Shown: positions 41,334 to 51,300 of the stretch, in pieces
Layout of the letters: each line of letters opens with the position of its first letter
Numbering within the stretch: position 1 is the first letter of the stretch
Assembly (NCBI GenBank): GCA_028357285.1
Contig: JAOMWM010000001.1
Coordinates: forward strand, 1 to 64,000
Length of the DNA stretch: 64,000 nucleotides
Direction: 5' to 3'
DNA from: Schleiferiaceae bacterium
GTDB taxonomy: Bacteria; Bacteroidota; Bacteroidia; Flavobacteriales; Schleiferiaceae
Program-made: the position numbers and the translations under genes
Notes under the pieces: model-generated
What the model was told of the DNA's origin: nothing
Database searches by the model: none
Seen by the model: only the letters and a program-made list of their open reading frames with translations

Positions 41334-42401
41334 ATGAAAAAACTGCTCTTAATCGTATTTATCTCATCGCTCCACTCACTAAATGCACAAGTCTACGACA
41401 CTTTGGTGTGGGCGGATGAATTTAATGGAACCGGCGGTGTGGACACCTCAAAATGGTGGCATCAAACTATACTTCCAAACGCCGGTCAGAGCTGGTGGAA
41501 TGGAGAAATTCAACATTACACGGATCGCGACACAAACAGCTACCAGCAAAACGGCGCGTTGTATCTAACTGCGCTAAAAGAATCATACACCGATCAAAAT
41601 GTGACCAAAGAGTATACTTCGGCACGTTTAAATTCGAAATTCGCCTTTACATATGGTCGTGTGGAGATTCGCGCTCAATTACCTACAGGTGTAGGAACTT
41701 GGCCCGCTATTTGGACACTGGGTCAGAATATTTATGAAGTTGGTGCCTATTGGGATGTTCAAGGCTATGCAAGCACAGGATGGCCGGCCTGCGGAGAAAT
41801 AGATATCATGGAACATTGGGGCTACAATCAAGACTATGTTTCTAGCGCTATGCATACCCCTTCAAGTTTTGGTAATACTTCCAATAAAGGCACCCAATAT
41901 GTCAACGGGGTGTCCACTGGCTTTCATGTTTATGCGTTAGAATGGAGTTCGGATAAAATGGTTTTTAGTGTAGACAGCACCGTACACTATACCTACGAAC
42001 CCAGCACGCAAACCTCAAGCACCTGGCCTTTCGATGCACCACAGTACCTATTATTGAACATCGCTATTCAAAGTAGTATAGATTCGAACTTTACTTCTAG
42101 CCCGATGATCGTCGACTACGTTCGCGTGTACCAGAGCAGCCAGCTCAGCACAGAAGAGTTGAAGGAAGCCTCAGTAGAAGGCTTCCCTAATCCTGCTTCC
42201 AACTATGTGGAGATCGTGCAGCCGTACGAACATGCGACGGCACAGTTTACAGATCTGCTCGGCAAAGTGGTGCTTACTCAAGAGTCACTGGATATTCGCA
42301 CGAAGATTGACGTGAGTAGTTTGGCACCGGGGAGTTACATCGCACGAATCACAGATGCGCAAAGCGGTGCGTCCGTTCAGCGCACGGTGGTGGTGCAGTA
42401 A
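41334..42401 (+). CDS. GH16 laminarinase-like endo-beta-1,3-glucanase with T9SS C-terminal sorting domain
   Basis: 355 aa; GEIDIMEHWG catalytic motif; VEGFPNPASNYVEIVQP...GSYIARITDAQSGASVQRTVVVQ matches a type A T9SS CTD. Confidence 0.9.
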   Translation: MKKLLLIVFISSLHSLNAQVYDTLVWADEFNGTGGVDTSKWWHQTILPNAGQSWWNGEIQHYTDRDTNSYQQNGALYLTALKESYTDQNVTKEYTSARLNSKFAFTYGRVEIRAQLPTGVGTWPAIWTLGQNIYEVGAYWDVQGYASTGWPACGEIDIMEHWGYNQDYVSSAMHTPSSFGNTSNKGTQYVNGVSTGFHVYALEWSSDKMVFSVDSTVHYTYEPSTQTSSTWPFDAPQYLLLNIAIQSSIDSNFTSSPMIVDYVRVYQSSQLSTEELKEASVEGFPNPASNYVEIVQPYEHATAQFTDLLGKVVLTQESLDIRTKIDVSSLAPGSYIARITDAQSGASVQRTVVVQ

Positions 42402-42479
42402 TTGGACAACTAAGGCAGATTCGTACAAGGGTCTATTGTGCTGGTTTTTATATATTTAGAGAACCAAATTTGATAGACT

Positions 42480-42818
42480 ATGCACTTTTTTAAAACCTTT
42501 GGTAGCGCTGCTGTGCTGCTGGCGATGGTCGTAATTGGCCTTGCGGATTCACCTATCGATGAATGCGGCTGTACCTCAGTCGGCGCTCAAGTATTCAATA
42601 ACGGCGCAGTTGCTCCAACAACGGTTGAAGTTTCCTATCGCACCCAATGTGTCGATATCCATGTTCCCACCGTCAGCGGCGTTTCAACAAGTTACACCGA
42701 TTCTTCTGTGGTCTTTGCGATTGACTCGGCCGTGAGTTTTGACCTAAGGCTTTGGACAAACGATCATGCATCTGGAACAAGCTGTGACGAGCAAACCATT
42801 GAAATCTTTGCACAATAA
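42480..42818 (+). CDS. hypothetical secreted protein
   Basis: 112 aa ORF with N-terminal hydrophobic signal; Cys-containing. Confidence 0.55.
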   Translation: MHFFKTFGSAAVLLAMVVIGLADSPIDECGCTSVGAQVFNNGAVAPTTVEVSYRTQCVDIHVPTVSGVSTSYTDSSVVFAIDSAVSFDLRLWTNDHASGTSCDEQTIEIFAQ

Positions 42819-42824
42819 ATCGCT

Positions 42825-43142
42825 TTGACACGATCTGCCCTTTCCAAGAAGAACGCCTTTTTATTCGCTGCACTAAGCTTAACTGTAGGTGTTCTAGCGC
42901 ATTTTTTCACGAGTGGATTTGTTCGCAATCATCTGCCTGATGCAAGCTGGTTGTGTTTTGGGATTTTTCTGTTTTATGGCATTTGGGGCCATTTTAAAAA
43001 GTCTCATTACCCTTTTGCGCTCGCGCTCGTGTGGGAGGTATGTGAGGTTTGGCTGCACGGCAGAACCTTTGATCCACTGGACATTGTCATCTACGTGTTG
43101 ATTTACGGGTGTTTTATCTGGTTGGGACGAGTAAAAAAATAA
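42825..43142 (+). CDS. hypothetical small integral membrane protein
   Basis: 105 aa, TTG start, three to four predicted TM segments. Confidence 0.6.
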   Translation: MTRSALSKKNAFLFAALSLTVGVLAHFFTSGFVRNHLPDASWLCFGIFLFYGIWGHFKKSHYPFALALVWEVCEVWLHGRTFDPLDIVIYVLIYGCFIWLGRVKK

Positions 43143-43174
43143 TACCACCTCCTTGTGCAGTACTTTTGCCCCTG

Positions 43175-44134
43175 ATGAGCAAGGAAATCAAGGCAAACAA
43201 GAAGAACATTTGGGTCCTCGGAGCAACGGGGTACGTGGGTCAGCTGGTGTCCAGGCGCCTGTTTTCGGAGCGTTCGGAAGGGAATTGGTCGGGACAACTG
43301 ATCACGATGGGCAGCCGTCAGATCCTTCCTTGGCTGATGGAGCGGACCAATTTTTTTCTCCATCCCCTTGCGAAAATTCCCATTCAACTCATTCAAAACC
43401 AACCTCCTACTGAGCTCTACCACTGTGCACGCATGGCGGGAAATAGCGACCGTAGCAGAAAAAAAGCCGCTCGTAAGGGCCACAAGGCGAACCAGCGACT
43501 GCTGTCATTGCTGCAGCGCGAGGCCCCGGAATGTATGCTGGTCTATTGCAGTGGGACGCTGATGTACGGCAACACAAATTCTGTGATTGATGAAGGTACG
43601 CCGCTGCGACCCATCGCCTATGCACGCGCTTACGAATATGCAGAACGCCCTTGGACGGAGGCTTCAGCTTTGGGCGAGATGGACGTGCGCATTGCACGAC
43701 CGGCCTGGATTTTAGGGCCCGACTCCTGGTTTGAACACTTTTTCTACCGCCCAGCGATGCGCGAAGGCAAGGTTCCGGTGTACGGAGATGGTACGCAGCG
43801 CATGTCGATCATTTCGGTGGAAGACTGCGCGGGGCAATTGGTCCATCTGATGCGCCAAGGAGCGCGCAACCAGCATGCGAACCTCTATGGCTTCGAATCA
43901 GTGACGCAGCGCGAGTTCGCACAATGGGTCGCGGAGTTACTAGGTCTCGAGACAACTGATGTTTGTGCCGCGGAAATCACGAAAAAACACGGAGCTACGG
44001 TTTGTGAAGCGCTGACCTCGAACACGCCCATTACGACGAGGCATACAGCATGGCGTGAAAGCTACGCGCCCGTTCACACGGATCTAAAGGAACTGATTCA
44101 ACACACGATCGCGCGCTTGCAAGCTGCGGACTAA
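43175..44134 (+). CDS. NAD-dependent epimerase/dehydratase family protein
   Basis: Start placed at MSKEIKANKKN; IWVLGATGYVGQLVSRRL Rossmann motif; YAYARAYEYAE-like region and PAWILGPDSW. Confidence 0.8.
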   Translation: MSKEIKANKKNIWVLGATGYVGQLVSRRLFSERSEGNWSGQLITMGSRQILPWLMERTNFFLHPLAKIPIQLIQNQPPTELYHCARMAGNSDRSRKKAARKGHKANQRLLSLLQREAPECMLVYCSGTLMYGNTNSVIDEGTPLRPIAYARAYEYAERPWTEASALGEMDVRIARPAWILGPDSWFEHFFYRPAMREGKVPVYGDGTQRMSIISVEDCAGQLVHLMRQGARNQHANLYGFESVTQREFAQWVAELLGLETTDVCAAEITKKHGATVCEALTSNTPITTRHTAWRESYAPVHTDLKELIQHTIARLQAAD

Positions 44135-44137
44135 TTC

Positions 44138-44932
44138 CTAGTCGTCTTTTCGAAAGGTGTAGAGCATGTATTCGCCGAACTTGCCCAAGGAGGTGGTGGC
44201 TAAGTGCGCATCCGCATCCCACAACATCTGCAGCAGGCGCTTGGGAAGATGGCTGTGAAATTTATGGTAATACCAAGCAGGATAAAAAATACTGTATCCA
44301 CGTGAATATGTACACTCTAATTGGGCCAATTTCTTAATCACCCCCGGACGGTAGCAGCGACTCGCGAGAAAATTGGTCGGAGAATAGCCTCCCCATACCT
44401 TCTTCCAACGCGCGAAGGCAAATTTTGGTTTTAACTTCAGCAATTCTATGAGCGTTCCACCGATATAATATTTATTCACGAACGTGAGGACCATGCGACC
44501 GCCGGAGGATAAGACCTCGCGCAGGTCGGCAAAGGCGCCTTTGAGATCATTCACCGTATTTAAGGCACCGAAAAAGACATAGATCATGTCGAATTGGACC
44601 GCAGGAAAAAGTACTTTTATATCCTCCACACTACCTTTTGCCACCCACGCATTCTTTAATCCCATTCGATCAATCTTTTCCTGCGTTAAACGCACCATCT
44701 CCGCGGAAATATCAATGCCGTAAAACTTTCGATCCGGAAATTGTTCTGCGAAATGTACGAGATCAAATCCTGGGCCGAAGCCTACCTCTAAAACGGTGGT
44801 TTGTTCGTAGGATTTCGTATGCTGTCGAAAGCTCTGACGGATACGCTGTAGCGCTGGGTTTTGATGGTAGCGCTGTTCAAAATCCACTGCATCTTTATCG
44901 TAATAGGTACCTACTTTATCGTAATAACTCAT
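44138..44932 (-). CDS. class I SAM-dependent methyltransferase
   Basis: 264 aa; VLEVGFGPGFDLVHFAEQFPDRKFYGIDIS. Confidence 0.85.
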   Translation of the reverse strand: MSYYDKVGTYYDKDAVDFEQRYHQNPALQRIRQSFRQHTKSYEQTTVLEVGFGPGFDLVHFAEQFPDRKFYGIDISAEMVRLTQEKIDRMGLKNAWVAKGSVEDIKVLFPAVQFDMIYVFFGALNTVNDLKGAFADLREVLSSGGRMVLTFVNKYYIGGTLIELLKLKPKFAFARWKKVWGGYSPTNFLASRCYRPGVIKKLAQLECTYSRGYSIFYPAWYYHKFHSHLPKRLLQMLWDADAHLATTSLGKFGEYMLYTFRKDD

Positions 44933-46331
44933 CGTCTTTGCTGCTTAGTTGGTAGTCAAAATAGGCCGCAGTTGCCCAAAACAAAAAGGCAAATACAGGT
45001 TGGTTCAGGAAATTATTAAACTGCATGTGAAAGAAGTAAGTGCTCAACCCCAGAAACAGTGGTAGTAATGGGCTTCGTCTGGCAATCCTGAAAAACCCAA
45101 AGTACCACCAACGCATCCACATGAGCAAAAATATCAAAGGCGTCAAAAAACCGTTTTCACTGAGCTGTAGGAGCAGTTCTGAGTGGGCTGTACCGCCCGA
45201 TCCTGGAGGCGGAGCATTGGGATTTGTTACTGTTAGGCGGTTCTCTAAACGCTTTTCCTGAAATGGAATATAGGTGAACTGGTAGGTACCGGGACCAAAG
45301 CCAAAATACGGTCGTTCTTCGAACATGCGAAGTGCTGAAACCCACCGGTTGAGTCGTTCGATATTACTAGCATCGGTTTGTACATTGGTGACGGACATGC
45401 TTTTTTCAACCAGCGAGGCTCGTGGGTCGTGGCTTTCATAGTCGTTATAGGCAAAGGCATCTTCCACTTTTGATGCCCCACCTAAAAAGAAGATCGCGCC
45501 CATTGCAAGAACAGGTAAAACGAAGCGATAGACCGGTGGAAACCGGACCAATACGTATAAGACGAACATGAAAACCAGCGACCAAAGTGCAGCACGAGAT
45601 CCGCTGAATAACGTCAAAATGATACTTGCCAGTAAAATCCACTTCCACAGCATTTTTTGGCGAAGATTCCCCAAAGCAATGGCTGCGATAAAAGCCATCA
45701 CTGCGCCGTACATCGTATGGCTGTAGAAAAACGGTTTAAAGATACCTGAGATGGTGATAAGATTGAAACCATACTGCGCAAAATGATAGACGCCCATTAC
45801 GGTCACCGGAACCAATGCCGCAATAAAAGGAAAGTATGGCACTGACTTTCCGCGCTCCGCCACCAGTACTACCCCGTAATAAAAGGCAATAACGAATACC
45901 CCATTCAGCGCGGTAAATTTTAGGCTGGTATTCAAAAGATCTGAAAAATAAATACCTGGAAGAAAAGAAATAAGCCAAAACAACGGCAACGGGTATCTCG
46001 CAAACCATCGCACGTTCCCTTGTGGCAACACTAAAAAAAGCACAGAAAAAGCAGTTGCGCTAGCTACAAATTCTATCGGCAAATAGACTTCTGTAAAAGG
46101 CAAACTGAGTTTTATCGAAAGTGGTGCTAGGCAGGCTACCGCTAGAAGCATCTGATCTAAAGCTTGCTTTTTAGCAACGCCGTAAGCCAGACCGATAATG
46201 GCTAAGGCACTCCATATCAACTCCCAATACGAGTCCCAATAGAGCGTACCCGCAAGCAGCAGGAACAGTAAACTAAAGACAATGGAAGCGGCAGACTTTT
46301 GCATCACATTTAAGATGTGCTGGTAGCCCAT
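44916..46331 (-). CDS. O-antigen ligase/polymerase family membrane protein (paralogue of 17694-19130)
   Basis: Polytopic; MFEERPYFGFGPGTYQFTYIPFQ...TAHSELLLQLSENGFLTPLIFLL parallels the first copy. Confidence 0.8.
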   Translation of the reverse strand: MGYQHILNVMQKSAASIVFSLLFLLLAGTLYWDSYWELIWSALAIIGLAYGVAKKQALDQMLLAVACLAPLSIKLSLPFTEVYLPIEFVASATAFSVLFLVLPQGNVRWFARYPLPLFWLISFLPGIYFSDLLNTSLKFTALNGVFVIAFYYGVVLVAERGKSVPYFPFIAALVPVTVMGVYHFAQYGFNLITISGIFKPFFYSHTMYGAVMAFIAAIALGNLRQKMLWKWILLASIILTLFSGSRAALWSLVFMFVLYVLVRFPPVYRFVLPVLAMGAIFFLGGASKVEDAFAYNDYESHDPRASLVEKSMSVTNVQTDASNIERLNRWVSALRMFEERPYFGFGPGTYQFTYIPFQEKRLENRLTVTNPNAPPPGSGGTAHSELLLQLSENGFLTPLIFLLMWMRWWYFGFFRIARRSPLLPLFLGLSTYFFHMQFNNFLNQPVFAFLFWATAAYFDYQLSSKDDELLR

Positions 46332-47056
46332 AATTTTAATCCACCTGCAACTAGAACAGCACCTAGAATTCCAATAATCCATGCAGGAAGCCCGACCGGT
46401 TTCTCAACTGGCATCGCCGGGGAAATACTGTATGAATTCGGTGCTGGGGCATCTTTATAAGATTTCAATTCTTCCAATTTGCGTTCCGTATTTGTCAATT
46501 CTACGACTGCAGTCCCATACTGGCGTTCTTTTCTAAAAATGAGCGCAGCATAGGCCAGCGAATCTGATTGCGCAGCAAACCTTAATGAGTCTAATGCTAT
46601 TCGCAATGCACTTTCTTCAGTTTGGAGAGCGAACTTACGCTGGGCCATCACTTCGAAACTCATTCCCACATTTTGACGCAACATGGACTGCTTGATCGAA
46701 TCCGTGACTGCCACTGCATGATTCGCAATAGTTGCAGAAAGATTAGCGTCCTCAGAACGCACCTCAACAGCTACAGCTCCATTTCGCGTTTTACGAACCG
46801 AAAGATCAAACGGCTTGTCATAGCGTTGTTCTATCGTTTTTAATACAAATGGACTTTGCATAAGCTCTATGTGGGCATCCACTTCTGTCGGAGATCCAAA
46901 GCCAATTCCATTTTGCTCAATTTGCTTTTCTAACAAAGTGAGCGGAACAAAAAAAGTGGCTTCAGAGGCATATTGAACTGGACGAATCGTCGCAACCACA
47001 AACAGTATCACTCCTGAGAGTAATGCAATGACTAATTCTTTTCTATTCATTTTCAA
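46310..47056 (-). CDS. Wzz-like chain-length determinant family protein
   Basis: 248 aa; TM at both ends, coiled-coil-like central region; next to an O-antigen-ligase-like gene. Confidence 0.6.
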   Translation of the reverse strand: MKMNRKELVIALLSGVILFVVATIRPVQYASEATFFVPLTLLEKQIEQNGIGFGSPTEVDAHIELMQSPFVLKTIEQRYDKPFDLSVRKTRNGAVAVEVRSEDANLSATIANHAVAVTDSIKQSMLRQNVGMSFEVMAQRKFALQTEESALRIALDSLRFAAQSDSLAYAALIFRKERQYGTAVVELTNTERKLEELKSYKDAPAPNSYSISPAMPVEKPVGLPAWIIGILGAVLVAGGLKLWATSTS

Positions 47057-47897
47057 AATTCTGTAAATGCTTCATTAAACGTTGCTCCACACTTTGCGGA
47101 AAATAGGCGGAACTGTGCGCTTCCGCCTCAAAATAGCCTTCTTCTAAATCCGTGTGCGCGAGCATGTGGACCGTGAACCGCTCTTTACACCACTGCTCAA
47201 AGACTCCGCCCAATAGGTTGTCTAAAATGCGTTCTACCCTTCGCGCGTATCCGGAATCGATAGGACGTGAATCAGGAATTGCTATGTTCGGAAAATACTC
47301 TTTTACCCAATGATTTGCTGCGAGGAATTGCTCAAGGCCCTGCTCATTTTTTAGCGATACCAAGGATACTACTTCCGTGGCGGTATATTGATTGCGCTTG
47401 ACCAAAGATAATTGGTTTTCATCCATTAACAGATTGATACAGAAGTACTTCTCCGAATTTAAAAGGAATATTTTTTTAAACGCAATCAAAAAGAATTTCG
47501 CAGTCCAGACACGGTTAGAAGTCGTTAATATGAAAAAATCAAGGTCGTCATCCTTAGACTGGACACCCGATTTTGAAAGCGAGCCACTTAAATAGACGCC
47601 TCTTACAAACGGAAAGAGCGCAATAAATCTACCTACTCTTCTTGCTAACTCCAGTCGTTTTTTATTCAAATGTTCGTGCCTTATCCGTAATTCCAGCGAT
47701 TCCGTTTCTAATGCAAACCAACCTTGCTTTTCGTAAATAATACCTTTCTTCGTGAGTAACCGCAATCCCTCCTTAACTGCGCTAAGCGATGCCGGAACAC
47801 CTATATAACTCAAAATCTCTTGAGCAGATAACGCATGGTTAAAGAAGCTGAAATAGTGAAGAACCTGTTGTAAGGCCTTTGGTGTGAGAGGTTTCAA
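47043..47897 (-). CDS. winged-helix + nucleotidyltransferase-domain protein
   Basis: 284 aa; N-terminal wHTH-like (LSAQEILSYIGVPASLSAVKEGLRLLTKKGIIYEKQGWF), then VYLSGSLSKSGVQSKDDDLDFFILT (GS-x(n)-DxD NTase motif). Confidence 0.7.
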   Translation of the reverse strand: MKPLTPKALQQVLHYFSFFNHALSAQEILSYIGVPASLSAVKEGLRLLTKKGIIYEKQGWFALETESLELRIRHEHLNKKRLELARRVGRFIALFPFVRGVYLSGSLSKSGVQSKDDDLDFFILTTSNRVWTAKFFLIAFKKIFLLNSEKYFCINLLMDENQLSLVKRNQYTATEVVSLVSLKNEQGLEQFLAANHWVKEYFPNIAIPDSRPIDSGYARRVERILDNLLGGVFEQWCKERFTVHMLAHTDLEEGYFEAEAHSSAYFPQSVEQRLMKHLQNFENE

Positions 47898-48028
47898 TGG
47901 AAAAGCAGGCTAACGGTGAGTTTAGTCGTCAAAGATACGACTCAAGTCCTGAACGAAGAGGTCCATCCACTGCTAAGCACCCGATCAGAATTGCATACCT
48001 CCTTTACTTTTCATACCTTCGGACACCC

Positions 48029-48241
48029 ATGGAAGACTCGCAAAATCTCCTCATTACATTCGATCACACTGATACAGTCACGGAAACATTTCCCATTGAA
48101 GACTATATCTCAGAAGTTGACCCCGTGGATCTTATTGCCGAAGACGATTATACGTCAAAACCACAATCTCAAACAGATTCAAAGCACGCCTTTCCTTTTG
48201 GCGCCCAAATTTCTACTCCCTGTACATATGGGGTGTTTTAA
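48029..48241 (+). CDS. small acidic peptide of unknown function (candidate)
   Basis: 70 aa: MEDSQNLLITFDHTDTVTETFPIEDYISEVDPVDLIAEDDYTSKPQSQTDSKHAFPFGAQISTPCTYGVF; low-Lys/Arg acidic composition unlike a chance reading frame. Confidence 0.4.
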   Translation: MEDSQNLLITFDHTDTVTETFPIEDYISEVDPVDLIAEDDYTSKPQSQTDSKHAFPFGAQISTPCTYGVF

Positions 48242-48353
48242 GTATTTATTAGTACCCTATCCTTTTTCTTATTGACAGAGACTCTGTCGTTCCATTAAGC
48301 CCTTAGGATTGGCTTAAGTGGGTTTTTATTTTATTCCTTAAACATCTTTAATT

Positions 48354-51300
48354 ATGCGAAAACGACACAATCGTTATTCACATTTTATTGCTTTTCTCTT
48401 TCTATTCATTGGGTTCGCTCAATCTGGATGGGCCCAGCAAAAAATCACTGGAGCCGTAACAGATAATTCTGGAGACCCTGTAATAGGTGCTTCAGTGACT
48501 GTTTTAAACGGTCAAGAAGGAACGTTGACTGATGCCATGGGCCAGTACAGCGTTGCATTGTATGATGGCCAAACAAAATTGGTCTTCAGTTATTTCGGCT
48601 TTGAAACGCAGACTGTTGACGTCTCAGGCAAATCTATTTTAAATGTGACTTTGACTCCGTCAGAGATCCAATTAGAAGAAGTAGTCATTACTGCCTTAGG
48701 GGTGTCCCGTGAAGAGCGTGCCTTGGGCTATGCTGTTCAAGGGCTGAAAAGTAAAGACATTGCCTCAGTGCCGGCACCGAATGCCGTTGATAACCTCAGC
48801 GGAAAGCTAGCTGGAGTTTATGTTACTGGCGGTTCAGCAGGTCCAACTGCCTCTTCAAATGTTACCATTCGTGGACAAACGTCTTTGAACGGAAACAGTC
48901 AAGCCCTCTTTATTGTAAACGGTGTTCCGATCACAAATGGTTTATTTTCTCCAGGCGATGGTCTGAATGGATCTTCGACTATTGACTTTGGTAATGGTGC
49001 GCAAATCATCAACTCTTTCGATATTGAGAATATTTCAGTGTTGAAAGGACCAGCCGCCGCCGCATTGTATGGTTCGCGTGCTGCGAATGGGGTTATTTAT
49101 ATTACGACTAAGACAGGGAAAAACAGCAAAGGCTGGGGCGTAAGTGTAAATTCAAACACTGTGCTTGAAACACCTTTGAAATTACCCAACTTCCAAGATC
49201 AGTTTGGTAATGGTGGTGGAGGTAAATACAGCTACAACGATGGTGCCACTTACACAGGTGATTACTACGACGCTTTTGGTGAAAACTGGGGACCACGTAC
49301 GAATGGCCAATCTGTAAAAGTATTTAACTCTAACGGTGAAGCAGTGCCTTTTGAGGCTGCACCGGATAATATGCGCAACTTCTTTCAAACCGGAGTAAGC
49401 ACAAACAATAATGTAAGTATTTCTCACGCTGATGAAAACGGAGATTTTAGATTTTCTGGAACTCAGCTCAACAGACGTGGTATCGTACCTAACACTGATT
49501 TGAATCGGAATACGCTTCAAACATCGATGGGTAAAAAGCTCTTCAATAATCGTTTAGAGTTTAGAGCAAATGCGATGTATGTAGGCTCTAGTTCAGACAA
49601 TGTTCCGAACGCAGGTTACGATGAAAGTTCCTCTGTTATGTATTCTTTTCTTTGGATACCACGTAATACGCCAATCGATGATTTGCGCACTTACTGGAAG
49701 CCAGGACAAGACAACGTACAGCAATCTTACGTCGAAGAACTTTGGGGAAACAACCCGTTTCTTATTGTCAATGAAAACACAAACAGCTTCAACGCATCAC
49801 GTCTTTTAGGAGATATCAATGCGACCTACCACATCAATGATCGTATGAACATACGTCTGCGTTCTGGTCAGGATATGAAAAATGATATTCGTCAGTACCG
49901 CAGAGCTACTTCTACGAAAAAAGTACTTTTTGGTAGCTACCGCGAAGACCGTCTTTCTTTTAGTGAGAATAATACAGAGGCACTTTTATCCTGGGCCAAT
50001 GCCGCACCAATGGAGCAAAAAGATTTACGCATCGATGCTAAATTGGGTGGAAACCTTATGATGCAGCAGAGCTCATCGCTCATTGCGAATAATCCGCAGC
50101 TTCTTCAACCAGGTGTTTTCACCTTGACGAATAACCGCTCAAACGTGCAAACTGAAAGCCGTTATGCACGTAAAGCGATTCGCTCATTGTTTGGTTTGGC
50201 TTCTTTTGCTTACAAAAGCACATACTATTTAGACTTAAGTGCTCGTAATGACTGGTCTTCTACCTTACCTACTGCCAATAATAGTTACTTCTACCCTGCG
50301 GCATCTGCTTCGGTGATTGTTTCTGAAATGGCAGATTTAGGTTCAATCAGTTTCTTGAAACTTCGCGCTGCATTTGCTGCCGTGGGTTCAGATACAGATC
50401 CTTATTTATTGAACAATACTTACAGCCCAGCTGCAATGTTCGGCGGCTATCCAGCCTTTGGTATCAATACTTTCGCAACCAATCCTGACCTGCGTCCAGA
50501 ACGTACTAATTCTAGCGAATTAGGTATTGACGCGCGCTTCGCTAAAGGACGCTTTGGTATGGATTTAGCAGTTTATGACATGACTACTCAAGATCAGATC
50601 ATTTACCTACCTGTGGCCACTTCTACTGGGCGTACAAGCAGACTTGCAAACGGTGGTGCCATTCGTAACAGGGGTATTGAACTTCAATTATTCGGTGACA
50701 TTGTTAAAAACGATAAACTGACATGGAATTCACGGATCAACCTTGGTGCAAATCGCGCTGTAGTGATTGAGCTACCTGAAGGTGTTAGCGGAGGTTATCC
50801 TATCGTAGCGAGCATGTTCCCTAATGATGGTGGAACTGTTGGCTTAGAATATGTTGCTGTAGAAGGTGAGCTTCTAGGTCAACTGAAAGGGTTAACCTTT
50901 ATGCGTGATACAGATGGTAACATCATCCACGAGGACGGTTTACCTATGGTAAGTGAAGAAAAAAGTACCATTGGTTCGTACCAGCCAAAAGCTCGTATTG
51001 GATGGATGAACAGTTTCTCAGTAGGTAACTGGCAAGCGAACATTCTATTTGACGGACAGATTGGTGGTAAGATTTATTCACGTTCACATACTTTGCACAA
51101 CACAGCAGGTAATCTTGTAAACGATGACGATCCACTTCTCGACATGAATGCCATCGACGGTCGTGTAATCTACGATGTCACTTACGACAGTAATGGTGAA
51201 CCAGTATACAACCTTGATCAAGCTGGTGGAGTAGTTGGTTCTGGTGTCATGTATGACGCTAGTGGAAATTTAGTAGAGAACACAGTATCTGTACCAATAC

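Noticed and set aside
47916-48275. 119-aa ORF MSLVVKDTTQ... in the alternative frame
   Set aside because: Overlaps 48029-48241 in another frame; its composition (Ser/His/Leu/Pro-rich) looks like a shadow frame. The acidic frame is preferred, though neither is certain.
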